Positions 49,620 through 60,832 are shown, counted from the stretch's first letter. The stretch is DNA of 64,000 nt from Tubiluchus corallicola (GCA_030141605.1 JAQGDQ010000194.1:158501-222500); one strand, 5' to 3'. Notes: generated by a model not told the origin, from the sequence alone. Program-made: numbers and translations.

Positions 49620-50928
49620 TCTCTTATATTAATATTCTTGGTAGATATATATATATATATAAGATTCGAGGCTACAGCTTCGACGAGGGCACCATTTGCG
49701 GCGATCTATACATCAAACGAAAGGTCTCAATCTAGTGTCGTCTCATTGATGGTTTATTTTTCGAATGGGGCCCACCGGGAGGAACGGGAGGCGAAAAACC
49801 TCCAAAAATGGCCATTTTTCGGCTTTTTTTGCAAAAGTTATACGGCTGAGATGTAGAGAATGGGAATGGGCCGAGGGTGGTGCTGGGTATGGATAGATAG
49901 CCCGTTCAGCGGTGGGTGTAGTAGGCATATTTAGAATTCGCGAGAGGGCCACAGTGTCCCGTAACGGGCGTTTTCCAGGACCCAACTCGGGATTTTTTCG
50001 AAATTTTAGCCAAACAGCCTGCGGGAAAAGCGTTCTAGCGTCGCCTGCTGGGACTCTGGGAAGCAGATATACGGCTCATCAGAAAGAGGAAGGACACGGC
50101 TACAGGATGGTGTGGGTTATATTTTAGGGCAGGTCCACCGAGAGGAGTATTGGCGAGTTAATTAGGAGTTCTATTTTCGGCAATTTTCACTTAGAAAACT
50201 GCTGACGCAAAGGCATTGTTGTGACGTCATCCAATGTTTGGAATGGTTTTGTTGTAATGCTGTGCTGTTGGTGCTTGTGCTATAGGTGTCGTCATCATTG
50301 CCACCATCATCATCATCATCATCAACATCATGATCACCACGTGAGGTGGTGGATTTGATGTGGTGTGGTGGTGGTGTGCTTTGTGTGTTCTGCTATGGGT
50401 GGTGCAGTGCGGTGTGATATGGTGGAGTATTATGGTGTGGGTGGTATGGTGTGTGGGTGGTGCGGTGTGGTGCAGTGGTATGGTGTGGTGCAGTGTGGTG
50501 TGATGTGGTGGAGTCGTATGGTGTGGGTGGTGTGGTGTGTGGGTGGTGCGGTGTGCTGCAGTGGTATGGTGTGGTGCGGTGTGGTGTGGTGTGATGTGGT
50601 GGAGTGGTATGCTGTGGGTGGTGTGGTGTGTAGGTGGGTGGGTGGTGTGGTGCAGTGTGGTGTGCGGTGTGATGTGGTGGAGTATTATGGTGTGGGTGGT
50701 GTGGTGCAGTGGTATGGTGTGGCGCAGTGTGGTGTGATGTGGTGGAGTGGTATGGTGTGGATGGTGTGGTGTGTAGGTGGTATGGTGTGGTGCGGTGCGG
50801 TGTGGTGGTATTGTGTGGTGCAGTGTGGTGCGATGAGGTGGAGTGGTATGGTGTGGTGCAGTGTGGTGTGATGAGGTGGAGTTGCGTGTTGATTTGTGCA
50901 CAAAATTCTTTTTGTGGGGTTTGGCTAG
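49620..50928 (+). mobile_element. Helitron array, unit 2 (chimeric, GTG-tailed)
   Basis: Starts TCTCTTATATTAATATTCTT immediately after unit 1's CTAG, so its left neighbour is G rather than the usual A. Near 50232 the sequence jumps from GTGACGTCATCCA to ATGTTTGGAATGG. This deletes the first terminus and the joint that the 3628 and 33233 copies retain. The CAT tract, GTG-rich tract, CACAAAA/TTTTGTG hairpin and CTAG (50925-50928) follow. Confidence 0.92.
50340..50885 (+). repeat. GTG-rich minisatellite in array unit 2
   Basis: Same repeat family as at 4613 and 34170, but shorter, about 545 bp. Confidence 0.9.
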
Positions 50929-50937
50929 TCTCTTATA

Positions 50938-52967
50938 CAGTGGCCGCCGCTTATTGTGGACACCTCGGGCCAGTAGTGTATGTCCATATTAAGCGGCTGT
51001 CCATATTAAGCGAAGTGACCCTTCCCCTTCATTAAAAAAGGCAAAAAACTGTCTGTATCAACTCGTCTCCTGTTTTATTGAAAAAAAGAAGTCAGACGAG
51101 TTTGTTTGGCAGGAAACTTTTCTCTCAACCTTGAACGGAAGGAAGTTATCACAGTTTCGAAGCTCTCAATGTTGAGACTGTTCTGCCTGTGGCCTCGCTC
51201 CAGCACCTCAAGGGCGGCCCTCATTTCTTTCGACGAGACAACAGGCTCCGCTTCTTCCTCATTGTCGTCTTCTTCGGAATCTTCAACTTCGGTTTTTGCT
51301 GCAGCAACGCGTTGCACCAGGTCATGCGTCATCTCTTCACTCATCCTCTCTTCAGCAATTTCTGCGTCGTCATCGACTGCCACCCAAGCAATGAAGTCCT
51401 CGGCGTCACTTTCAGGGACCTCATCCGGGACGGGAATTGCAGTTACAACTTCGTCGACCTCCTCGTCGACATTTCCAAAGCCTCCCTTCCTCCAGCAGTT
51501 CACAATGGTCTCCGGCTTGACCGTCTTCCACGCGGCAGAGAGCATTTCCATGGCTTGCAACACATTCAACTTCTTCACGACTTCGTGTGCAGAAGAATTT
51601 TCATCTTCGAGATCCTCCATGATCTGTAAGATTTTCCGGCGAATCGCTGTCCGGAAGAGAGCCTTCAGCGCCCTGATGATCCCTTGGTCACATGGTTGCA
51701 GAACCGAAGTTGTGTTTGGTGGCAGGAAGCGAATCGTCACATTCTTCAGTCCCTGAACCTGTGCATGGGCGCTGCAATTGTCTGCCAAAAGCAAGATGTT
51801 TCGCTGCTGCCGCCCCATCTGGAGGTCGAGTTCACGCAGAAAACTCTCCCAGATCGCTGCCGTCATCCATGCATTGTGGCTGAACTTGTAAATGCAGTCA
51901 TTCGGCAGTTCACGGCCTTTGAAGCACCGTGGCGGAGGGGAAGCCGCTCTCCTTCGAGGCTGCACGTGACAAGTGCAGTGATCCGGTCCTTGGCAGTTTT
52001 GAAGCCCTTTGCCGTCTTCTTGTTGCGCTGTTTGACGTACGTCGAACCAGGAAGAGCGCGGAAGTAGATCCCCGTTTCGTCGGTGTTGAAAATGTCCTTC
52101 CTGTCAAACTGACCCAACAAAGTCGGCCATTCCTTCTTCAAGAAATCGTCGGCACTTGATGTCTCGGCCTCGGCTGCTTCTCCTCGCAATGTGATGAAAG
52201 TCAAACCGTTTCTCTTTTTCCACCTCGAAAACCACCCATCGGTTGGAATGAACGCAACACCCGCTCCTTCAGCGATTGCCTTGGCCTTTTCCATCAACAA
52301 TGGACCACTAAGAGGGATGTTTCGCTGGTGGGCCCAGTTGTAGAACTGCAGCAGAGCATCCTCGATGTCTTCATTCTTTCCACACCGATGTCGCTTGATT
52401 TGCACACCGTCCTCAGCAGCTTCATGACGAAGTTCGGCTTCGTTCTTGATCATCAAGTGCAGAGCGCTCTTTTTCGTTTCAAGGGTTTCTGGGGTTCTCC
52501 TTCTTCAAATCGTAGAACTTGCTCAACAGTGCCACTTTCTCAGCCACAGAACGGTCCTTTCGCTTACCCATCAGAGAGAGAAGAAGAAGAATAATAAGAA
52601 GAAGAGGACGTGCGGAGACAAGGTTATGCAAAAGTTAAGTGGAGCTAGGCTACGGAGAGGTGATCAAAACGGCATTTCGCAAACCTAGCCTTGTTCACTG
52701 CAATGCAAAACACACCAATCACAAGCACAAAACAATGCGAGTCTAATCGAGTTCACTGCCAAGACAAAGCAGGACAGCCTTCAATCACGCGCGCAGGCCG
52801 TGGTTGGCACGGCTGGTTCACGTGCCAAGAATGTTCGCTGTCCATATTAAGCGGCGGTTGTCCATATTAACCGGCGGATTTTATTAGGGGAAAATTCGTC
52901 CCTCGTGAGTTGTCCACAATAACCGGCTGTCCACAATAACCGTGTCCATAATAAGCGGCGGCCACTG
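50938..52967 (-). mobile_element. pogo/Tigger-type DNA transposon
   Basis: 2030 bp with terminal inverted repeats CAGTGGCCGCCGCTTATT followed by (G/A)TGGACAC, 25 of 26 bases matching. It is flanked by duplicated TA (50936-50937 and 52968-52969). Several subterminal TGTCCATATTAAGCGG-like motifs occur at both ends (about 50983-51018 and 52850-52960), likely transposase-binding sites. It carries one transposase gene on the minus strand, now frameshifted. It is clearly more GC- and CpG-rich than the host DNA around it. Confidence 0.93.
51075..52571 (-). pseudogene. Tigger transposase, two frameshifts
   Basis: The start is ATG at 52571 (MGKRKDRSVAEKVALLSKFY), the N-terminal helix-turn-helix. A one-base frameshift lies near 52490 in a C run. 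The second frame (to about 51950) has a CENP-B-type DNA-binding part (DGWFSRWKKRNGL) and the first catalytic Asp in NTDETGIY (about 52080). A second break near 51950 has lost a few codons plus a frame. The third frame resumes at PRCFKGRELPND, with the second Asp in LLLADNCSAH (about 51782) and the third in PCDQGIIRAL (about 51689). That is a DD30D triad. It ends in an acidic tail and SFFQ-stop at 51075. All three catalytic residues survive and damage is light, so the insertion is recent. Confidence 0.9.
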
Positions 52968-52986
52968 TATTAATATTCTTGGTATG

Positions 52987-53020
<34 letters not shown>
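52942..53020. repeat. Junction of Tigger and (TA)n lead of unit 3
   Basis: The right Tigger terminus (52942-52967), the duplicated TA, then TTAATATTCTTGG and a (TA)n tract (52986-53020) belonging to the Helitron 5' region. Confidence 0.8.
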
Positions 53021-53025
<5 letters not shown>

Positions 53026-53790
53026 GAGGCTACAGCCCGGACGAGGGCACCATTTGCAGCGATCTATATATCAAACGAAAGGTCTCGATCTAGTGTCGTG
53101 CCATTGATGGTTTATTTTTCGAATCGGTCCCACCGGGAGGAGGGGGGGCGAAAAACCTCCAAAAATGGCCATTTTTCGGCCGTTTTTTGCAAAAGTTATA
53201 CAGCTGAGATGTAGAGAATGGGAATGGGCCGAGGGTGGTGCTGGGTATGGATAGATAGCCCGTTTAGCGGTGGGTGTAGTAGGCATATTTAGAATTCGCG
53301 AGAGGGCCACGGCGTCCCGTAACGGGCGTTTTCCCGGACCCAGACCCGGAAATTTTGACCAAACAGCATATGGAAAAACCGTTCTAGCGGTGCCTGGTGA
53401 GACTCTCGGAAGGAGATATATGGCTCATCAGAAAGAGGAAGAACGGGGCTATACGATGATGTGGGCTATGTGTTAGGACAGGTCCACCGAGAGGAGTATC
53501 AACGAGTTAATTAGGTGTTCTTTTTTCGACAATTTTTGCTGACGCATTCCATTGTGCTGACGTCATCCATTGTACTCTGCTTATAACTTTAATTCAGCAA
53601 AAAGCTGCTACAGGCTTTGCGTTAGATAAACATACAGTAGGCAGGAGTAAACGCTGCTACAGGCTTTGCGTTAGATAAGTAGGCAGGATGTTATGGGCCT
53701 TGTGTTATAAATGAGGACTTGGTAGGACGTTCGCGTATTATTGATTACACGTGTATTTATACGCAACATCTTTTGCGGGGCCTTTGCTAG

Positions 53791-53793
53791 TTA

Positions 53794-53830
<37 letters not shown>
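53791..53830. repeat. (TTA)n microsatellite, right side of Helitron array
   Basis: TTATTGTTATTATTATT.. continues the repeat interrupted at 48791. Its first T is the 3' target base. Confidence 0.95.
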
Positions 53831-53833
<3 letters not shown>

Positions 53834-55287
53834 AAATTATATTTCTACTACAGATCATATTATGGGTCTTTTCAAAACAACATTCATTTTGTTCTCTTTT
53901 GTTTTTTTTAAAAATATGCTTTAGTTATATATTTAATTTAGATAATTTAGACACAATGGAAAATTTAAAGACATGTTTTGTGTCACTCTCAAGTTTTCAG
54001 GTTCTCGGAATTATTCACTTGATCAATATGATCACTGCTTGGGCAAAACCTGGAATTCCAGTAGTTGAAAATCAAGTCGACTGGCATCGCTTTACATGTG
54101 TGCGTATTTATGGTTACCACAGCCCAATGAGAGTATAAAGCCAACTTAAACGAAACAAAAGCGGATTTTGACAAAATCTGGAGATTACAGAAGTTGGGAA
54201 GTAATTTAGTTGAAAATTGTTTATTTATCTTTATCTTAATAACCCGTAGTCTAGAAACCTGTTATTTATTGTCTTAGTAATGTTTTAGTCAATGCTTTGA
54301 AAGCAAAATATGACAATTAAACAAAACATGTATAAAAGCTCCAAAGCAGTGATACAGTAATAGGGGCTAGGCAAATACGCTAAAAATTCTGCTTATTAAT
54401 AATATAGGAAATGAATTTGCATAGTTTCAATGGCACAACTGAGAGGAAGGGGAGGACGGGGAGGACAATCTTCCCTCTAGGTCTCTTTTCAGAGAGCAGA
54501 CTTTCATTAATAATGTAGAAAGGTGTTATGAAGCCTATCGCTTGTCCACAGCAGGTAAACATTATTGTCTAATTTGCCTGCGATAATTTTACACGTTACA
54601 CGTTGTAATTTGATAATTATAATTTGCTCATCGTGTCATAGACATAATGACTTTTGCATTTTTAGAAATCGTCCAATTTTCCAGATCAGCTGTTCAATGC
54701 TGGTATGTGATTTTCCTAGCATTAATTTTTATCAAACATTTAAACGTTGTTTGACAAGTTTGTCTATTTTTGTTAACAGAAAGCAAAACCCTGACATAAT
54801 TTAAATTTTACTAGGAAGAGTCTGTTTATAACACTCATACAATTCTTATAATATTTTTTACAGCAATTTTTTCACTAGTGTTGTATTATTCTGTTTGTTT
54901 CCGTACAAATGACTTATGCAACTACAATGCTACTTTAGTCATAAGTAGCTTTAGAACATTATCAGACTCATTTATTTTGGTATAGTCTTTATATAGTCTT
55001 AACTACCTAAGCTGTATTTAAGCTCTGCTGCCACTTAATGATGATAACTTATTGCAATGAGTGGTACCGGTTTTCTAGTAACAATTATTTTTTTTTAATA
55101 TTTGGCCAGTAGACATAAGCAAAATATGTTTGATTTTGGTACTTCAATTCGTAAAGCTATAACTATGTTTACAAATGCGATGAAATCACATTACCTAAAA
55201 TAAAAAATGACCATAATCAAGTGCAATTATAACATTTTACTAAAGCAGGTTATATAAAATTTGGGTTTCAAATTAATAAATTCAAAC
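53831..55287. other. Intron of the inhibitor gene, no feature
   Basis: AT-rich. Open frames at 53794-54138 and 54565-54804 show no family. Confidence 0.4.
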
Positions 55288-55494
55288 CTGGTTCACATTT
55301 TGCCTTTGCACCAGGTCCAACTCTGGTCCCATTGATTTCATACCCATGTTTGTTGACACACCATGAGTATCTTGAACTCGGATCAACTTGCAAAGGAAAG
55401 TAATAACCGGATAATGTGCACTGTGGGATGAAGTATCCCACTGTTATGTTTAATAATGTTTGTGACGTCGGAAATACTTGCTCAAGAAGACAAC
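55288..55494 (-). CDS. Exon: thyroglobulin type-1 domain (inhibitor gene, module 3)
   Basis: 207 bp, phase 1 at both ends. The acceptor is CATTTCAG before GTTGTCTTC and the donor is GTTTGA. The Tg-1 module begins GCLLEQVFPTSQ, continues FIPQCTLSGYYFPLQVDPSS then RYSWCVNKHGYEINGTRVG, and ends KAKCEP. As in the exon at 36176, the Q-C and C-W-C cysteines are replaced (QV, YSWCV), leaving four cysteines, so the variant predates their duplication. It carries about eight more residues between the first two cysteines than the downstream copy. A likely N-glycosylation site (LNITVG) lies in that insert. It is 1.1 kb downstream of a WAP exon. The next recognisable exon is 16.5 kb away, across an intron full of transposons. 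Confidence 0.87.
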
Positions 55495-56630
55495 CTGAAA
55501 TGAAAAAGGTCTGCAATTTATAAAATAAAATTTAAAAAAATATGAGTTAAATTTTATATCTATTTAACATTATATATATATATTATATATATAAGTCATA
55601 TATCTGGAGTTATTCATTCAGACATTAGTGTCCAGTAAGTTTCTTACAGAATAAAGACAAGTCACAATTTGGAGTATGGGGACGTTAAATTGTCTATTAG
55701 TGTTACAGTCCAGTCATTCTTAGGCAGTGCTATATTTCAGTCATTTAAAAGTAACATGAAAGAAGTATAATTGATTTAGAAAAACTATGTAATAGGCCTT
55801 TCTATAGAATGCTTAGTATTTTGTGTGGTGTCAAATGCATTTTTTCGATCATGAACTTGTAAGTTTCTGAAATACATGAATCACTCCAAATTGATGCTAC
55901 ACATCTTTTTCGGAAGTGCATTTGCGGACAGGTATGAAAACTTGTATGAAAACTGCATGATCCACCTGGCCAAGCAGCTTGTCAAAGGTAGTGACGTTGC
56001 ATTGATTACCAATTAAACAATTAACTTACTTGAACTGCTTTCCAAATTTGGAAAATTGACTAATTTGTTAGTTGTTTTCAATACATCACTGCACGAAAAC
56101 TTGTAACACAGGATGTTACTACTTATCATATTTACTTACATCTTTTTTCAAGCACTGATTAGCCTGATCTTAAACATTTACAAAATAAAAAACATTTTGT
56201 GCCTGAAATTATTAATCAAATAAGGGAAAAAGCCTGACCTAATGATTAAATGTAGGTCAAATGCTAATACCCTGCATACGCTAAGCCTTTCATGTTCCAT
56301 ATTACATATTTAAATTCACACATTCACAACCGATTAAGTGAAAGTATGGAATAAAAGAATTAAAAATTTTTGCTGGCTAGCATCCTAAGACATTTCTAGC
56401 TAACTGAGACATCCTAAGCTAACTTTCTCTCCAGTACTAGTTTTCATTCTGGGTAGTTATTTAGCAAGGTAATTGTGTTTACCAGCACAATCTACATGTC
56501 CGTATCATCTCAAATAGTCAACTGTCTTGTAACTTAGTGATGCTTTGCCAATCAATATAGTTTAAGTTTTACCGAAAAGTGCTATGAACACGGCTAAGAA
56601 CAATATTTAAAAAAACAAGAACATGATTAC
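55495..56630. other. Intron of the inhibitor gene
   Basis: A short (TA)n palindrome lies at 55570-55592. Nothing else is recognised. Confidence 0.5.
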
Positions 56631-56777
56631 CTTTGACAGATCTAAAACAAACAGTGCCACAATTTGTAAAACCACAACAATTTTCTGCTTGTGCACAGTC
56701 ATCATTGGTTGTGCATTGCTTGGTCGGACAAATAAGCCCCTCAAAGTAATCAGTGCTATGACAGCTACCAATTTTCA
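56631..56777 (-). CDS. Exon: WAP domain (inhibitor gene, module 2)
   Basis: 147 bp, phase 1 at both ends. The acceptor is TTAATAAAG and the donor is GTAATC after GTCAAAG. It codes a WAP four-disulfide core: SCHSTDYFEGLICPTKQC, then TTNDDCAQAENCC, then FTNCGTVCFRS. All eight cysteines are present. Equal in length to the WAP exon at 38633, with shared CPTKQC, NDDC/DDDC, CC.FT.CG.VCF. It is probably extracellular and protease-directed like other WAP proteins, but the inhibitory loop alone does not predict the target. Upstream neighbour on the strand is the Kazal exon, 2.8 kb away. Confidence 0.88.
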
Positions 56778-59616
56778 CTTTATTAAAAATAAAAAAGGAC
56801 AATTAATTGTAACTTGCTAAAGTCTAATTAAACCTTATATTACAAGTTCATATTACAATATTAGAATTATTTTACTGTAAATCTACTGTAAAACTGTCCT
56901 TTCAATTAATTGCTGCATTATTCACCATCGCATATTCAAACAAAATCGCAAATTTTGTTGTGTAATGCGAATGATACAATCTTAGTACTAATGAAGACAT
57001 ATCTTTTTATACGTGGATACAGCAAGGCACAGCATAATTACCTTAGTTGCTTAAGATAATTTTATATCTGATTGTGTGTGAGTGTGGTTTTTTAGACACA
57101 CTGGCAGCACCTACTAACCAAAAAGTACTTGACGCCATCAAACTGAATTTTCATGAGATCGGTTGCATCAGGGAGGTGTCATTCTAATTTAAATACCTCT
57201 TTGATTTCAGCCAGATAACACATGTCGACCAATGTACTGTTACATAATTTACGGGATCATTTTGCTGTTTCGGCAGAAAGACATTTATTAAAGATTAAGA
57301 AACGACTTCAGTTTTTGAAATTACTAATCTTTTACTAAGGTTTTTTCACATCGGCAATTTAACGTTAGAATTATTCTTGTATGATAAAATGATTGCATTT
57401 CTCAACAAGGTAAGCTAGATTTTGTAGATGTAAGCTGAGCTTCACAGTATTTTACAATAGGGATCGGGGAGTAACATAAATCGTACAAGTTAAAACTTGC
57501 ATCAATCCCAATTCCAAATTCCTGCAGGAATTCATTCAATCTTAGCTATTCACGATGAAAAGAGTTTGGGCAGATGTGCACACTTATTTGAACTTAATCC
57601 TGTACATTAATGTATTAGTTTACAATGTTAATAAAATTATACTAGTCATCATTTAAGTGTTTATGTTACAATTTATGTCACAATGACAACGACAGGTGAA
57701 ATATCTTATGAAGATTAAATTTAAGGGTAAATTTAATTATCTTATACGCCATTCTCTGTCCTCCTTCTTCGGACCACTTTAAGGTATAGAGTTATAAAAT
57801 TCACTTATTTGATGTATAACGTACATGTTTTTTCTCTTTTGGAAAACTACACTAATATGAGCTACACTAAAAGGCTTACATGAAAAAAATTTTATATCTG
57901 TATTTGTTTAGTAAAAAATTATAAATTCATAAAATGTATAAAATTTGCTGCTTTTCCCAATTCACGTGACAAATGCAGCTTTTAGCACCAGGTTTTTAAC
58001 AATATTGAAACACAAATTTGGCTATTTTTGCAAAATACAGTGACTTAAAAAGTGAATATTTATCCATGTCATATTGAAAGTTAACATTGAGCAAGTGACA
58101 TGATATACATAGCCTATGTAACACCTATTAAACTTTGCATGGTAGCTTAGATGCTTCTAGAAAAAAGCAATTGTTAAGCGGTAACTTGACAATTGTAATT
58201 ATCAATTCTATAATACACTAATGAAAATTAAAATTGAACTCATTTGGAAATCTTAGTAAACCTTAAATTATAAATTACTCATTTTAACTTCTCCAGTGAG
58301 TACAGATTTAAATGCCACACAAGTGTTAAGATAAAATGATTATTTTGATCGACTAGGATCAGAGGCGTAGCATGGGTGAGGGGGGAAGCAATCCCAAAGC
58401 GCAAGAGTGAGAGGGTGCATAATTTTTCTAGAGTTTAATAACTGTTAATTATTAATTACTAATCCGTTATTAACAAAGCAATTTAAAAAAGTTTACAAAC
58501 TACGACAAAATTGCTTAGTCAAAGATCATCGTAGGTGACTTAATTACTCCATATGACCTAAAAAAGGCTAATGCTGTTGCAGTACTTAACAGCATGTGCA
58601 GGTATTCTGAGACTTAGCAGATCGATAATTTTAGGAGAAACAGTGGCGTTTCTCTAATGCCAATTATATTAGTGTGAAAACCTGTTAGTGTTCTGTATGT
58701 TTCATAATCTTTCCATGTTTTAATGGTGGAGCTGAATGTTGAAATACTATCGTGTTATGCATAGAAAAGAGTTATCAAACTCAGGTTCACCCATGAAACA
58801 AATAATCGAAACATTAAAAGGATAGGACGCCAGAAATTTTTTCCCAAGAGCACCACAAGCAAGTTGCTAAGCAACGACGGACTTGGATGGCGATGTTGGA
58901 GTGAAAGTAGTGTCATAGGCAGGAGGTATACGGCATGGGTGCAGTAATAATTTTACATTTTTAGGAGTATGGTAATACTCATGACAGCTAGGACTCCAGT
59001 TGTCCAAAAGATTTAGCACCCAAAATTATATCCTTTCAATTTTCGAGTGCTATTTACCATTTCCCAGCTATCCCAATGTAGCTCCTGATGTAGACCCAAG
59101 CGTAAAAGCAGTCAGCATTTTTGCTTTACCAAAGTATACACTGTGAAGGCGAGAAAGATTTATTTTACACTAATTGCGGTTAAATGTTAGCGTCGTTCTC
59201 ATTCTGATTATGTCATTCTCATGCACTAGCATCAAAGTATGAAACATGGTGGCCTTTACGGCAATATACATGATCAAAATTTGAAATAAAATCGTAATTT
59301 ATTCAATTAATAAGCTTATTTTATTGAAACATTAATGTACATGCTTTGCGTAATCTGTCTAATATGTGAAAAACCTCAAAGTCAGTTAGGAATGTATAAG
59401 CCTTTAAATAAAGCTGTACAAGCCTAGATCACATAAAAAAGAAACTGGTAGCTTTGCTGATGAAATTAATCATTGTATGTATTAGTAGTTGTCTCAGATT
59501 TTTTTCACCTATCAAAAATTTTGAAAGTCGCCAGTTGTATACTTGAATATAAAATGCACATTTACCATTGATATATCAAAAAAGTGCTTCAAGAAATTAT
59601 TAAAAATAATATTTAC
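56778..59616. other. Intron of the inhibitor gene, no feature
   Basis: AT-rich; no exon, RNA or transposon end is recognised in 2.8 kb. Confidence 0.45.
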
Positions 59617-59766
59617 AAAAACAGTCATTGTTGAGTGCTCTTCTTAAGCGCGGAAACAGCTTCATATCACATTTTAATTCACATAGATTGTCGTATTTCT
59701 TTCCATTAGTTCCACACACAGGATCCAACTTTTCACCACATGCACAATATAAAGTTGCACGACCCT
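59617..59766 (-). CDS. Exon: Kazal-type domain (inhibitor gene, module 1)
   Basis: 150 bp. The acceptor is TATTTAG before AGGGTCGTGC and the donor is GTAAAT. It is phase 1 at both ends if the first AG is used; a second AG two bases on would change the entry phase. It codes a short Kazal/follistatin-like module: YCACGEKLDPVCGTNGKKYD, then NLCELKCDMK, then LNNDC. All six cysteines and the PVCG.(D/N)G..Y.N.C.L.C signature are present. By the usual Kazal numbering the P1 residue would be Glu, the second residue after the second cysteine. Kazal modules typically inhibit serine proteases. No signal peptide or initiation exon is visible upstream. Confidence 0.87.
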
Positions 59767-60769
59767 CTAAATAAAAAGCAAATTTAAAGTTTAAATAATA
59801 AGTCTTAAGTGCAGTTCTGATTTCAGTCCATAAAGTCCAACGAATCCAGTGCAATGTATTTTTTAGAATCATTTTGGGTTCTATTCTAACAATGAGGGAT
59901 TTACAGTGTTCAGCCTATTATATAAATGCCCAAGTAAGGAATTAATTCAATGTTTTTTTAGGTTTGTATGGTGGATATATTCAAACGTTGGACATAGAAA
60001 TATGCATTTGTAACTCATCTTCACAGTTTTTGAAATGATTAAAATCAGTTTTTATCGTAGTAGAAGGTATCAGTTTCTGAAAGTGATACAAACCACCTTT
60101 TGTAATTGGGTTCCGAGGTAGTGCCCGGCTATTACCGTACTTACACATTTGAAGTCATCCTGCAAGTGTAGCAGAGACAATTTCTTACAGTTGCTTAAAA
60201 ATAATTGTTGTTGAAATTTTTTAGATACTGACTACAGCAGTTCTTGCACATGCAAATCATTGATAGAAAGGCAGTCGTTGTAAGATGTATAAAAGAATTT
60301 TGTAAAATCAATTCAAAGCAACACTAAAATCACTTAGCCAAAAGAATTGCAGAATTTCCTTCTAAGTCCTAGCAAAGTGCTATGTGAAAATTTATGTATC
60401 TTGCATTTGGTGAAAATGATGAAAAATTTAAATGCTAACTTGACTGATCTGTGTAGTGCATACCCATGAAAACTAAACAAACTTAAAAACACCTAATGTC
60501 TAATGGACTACTAAGCCACTGCTTGCTTGTATTACAAGTTGTAAATTATAATCAAACTCTATATAAACATATTCTCCCCTCACTTGAAAAAATTAACGAT
60601 TTCAGTCTGCCTTTCTTGAGAAGTAATACAAATTGAAAAGGTTATTTTCAAAAGTATCATACAAAGATTGTTGTTATATCTGATTACAATGCTAAATTAC
60701 TTTACTGCACGCTGCGTTTTGTATGGTGTACGAAAAGTACTTTCACAGATTCATTTGAGCTGCAGAAAC

Positions 60770-60828
<59 letters not shown>
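60770..60828. repeat. (GA)n microsatellite
   Basis: About 58 bp of GA with one AAA break. Confidence 0.95.

Positions 60829-60832
<4 letters not shown>

Larger units (their letters stand above)
50929..53790 (+). mobile_element. Helitron array, unit 3 (short type, split by a Tigger)
   Basis: Begins TCTCTTATA at 50929 directly after unit 2's CTAG. It is interrupted at 50938-52967 by a Tigger, and resumes TATTAATATTCTTGG at 52968. It ends CTAG at 53787-53790, followed by the (TTA)n tract. Hairpin CGCAACATCTTTTGCG has one mismatch. Without the Tigger and its duplicated TA it is 830 bp, matching unit 1. Confidence 0.92.

Noticed and set aside
48792-53790. Possibility that the array is LTR-like or a segmental duplication
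   Set aside because: Each boundary is exactly TC and CTAG with a hairpin before CTAG, and single copies of the same unit exist elsewhere with A|T flanks, so Helitron origin fits better.
53794-54138. 114-codon frame beginning in poly-Leu
   Set aside because: Its start is the (TTA)n repeat and the rest matches no family.
55565-55595. TA-rich palindrome as a possible element end
   Set aside because: Simple (TA)n sequence forms palindromes by chance.
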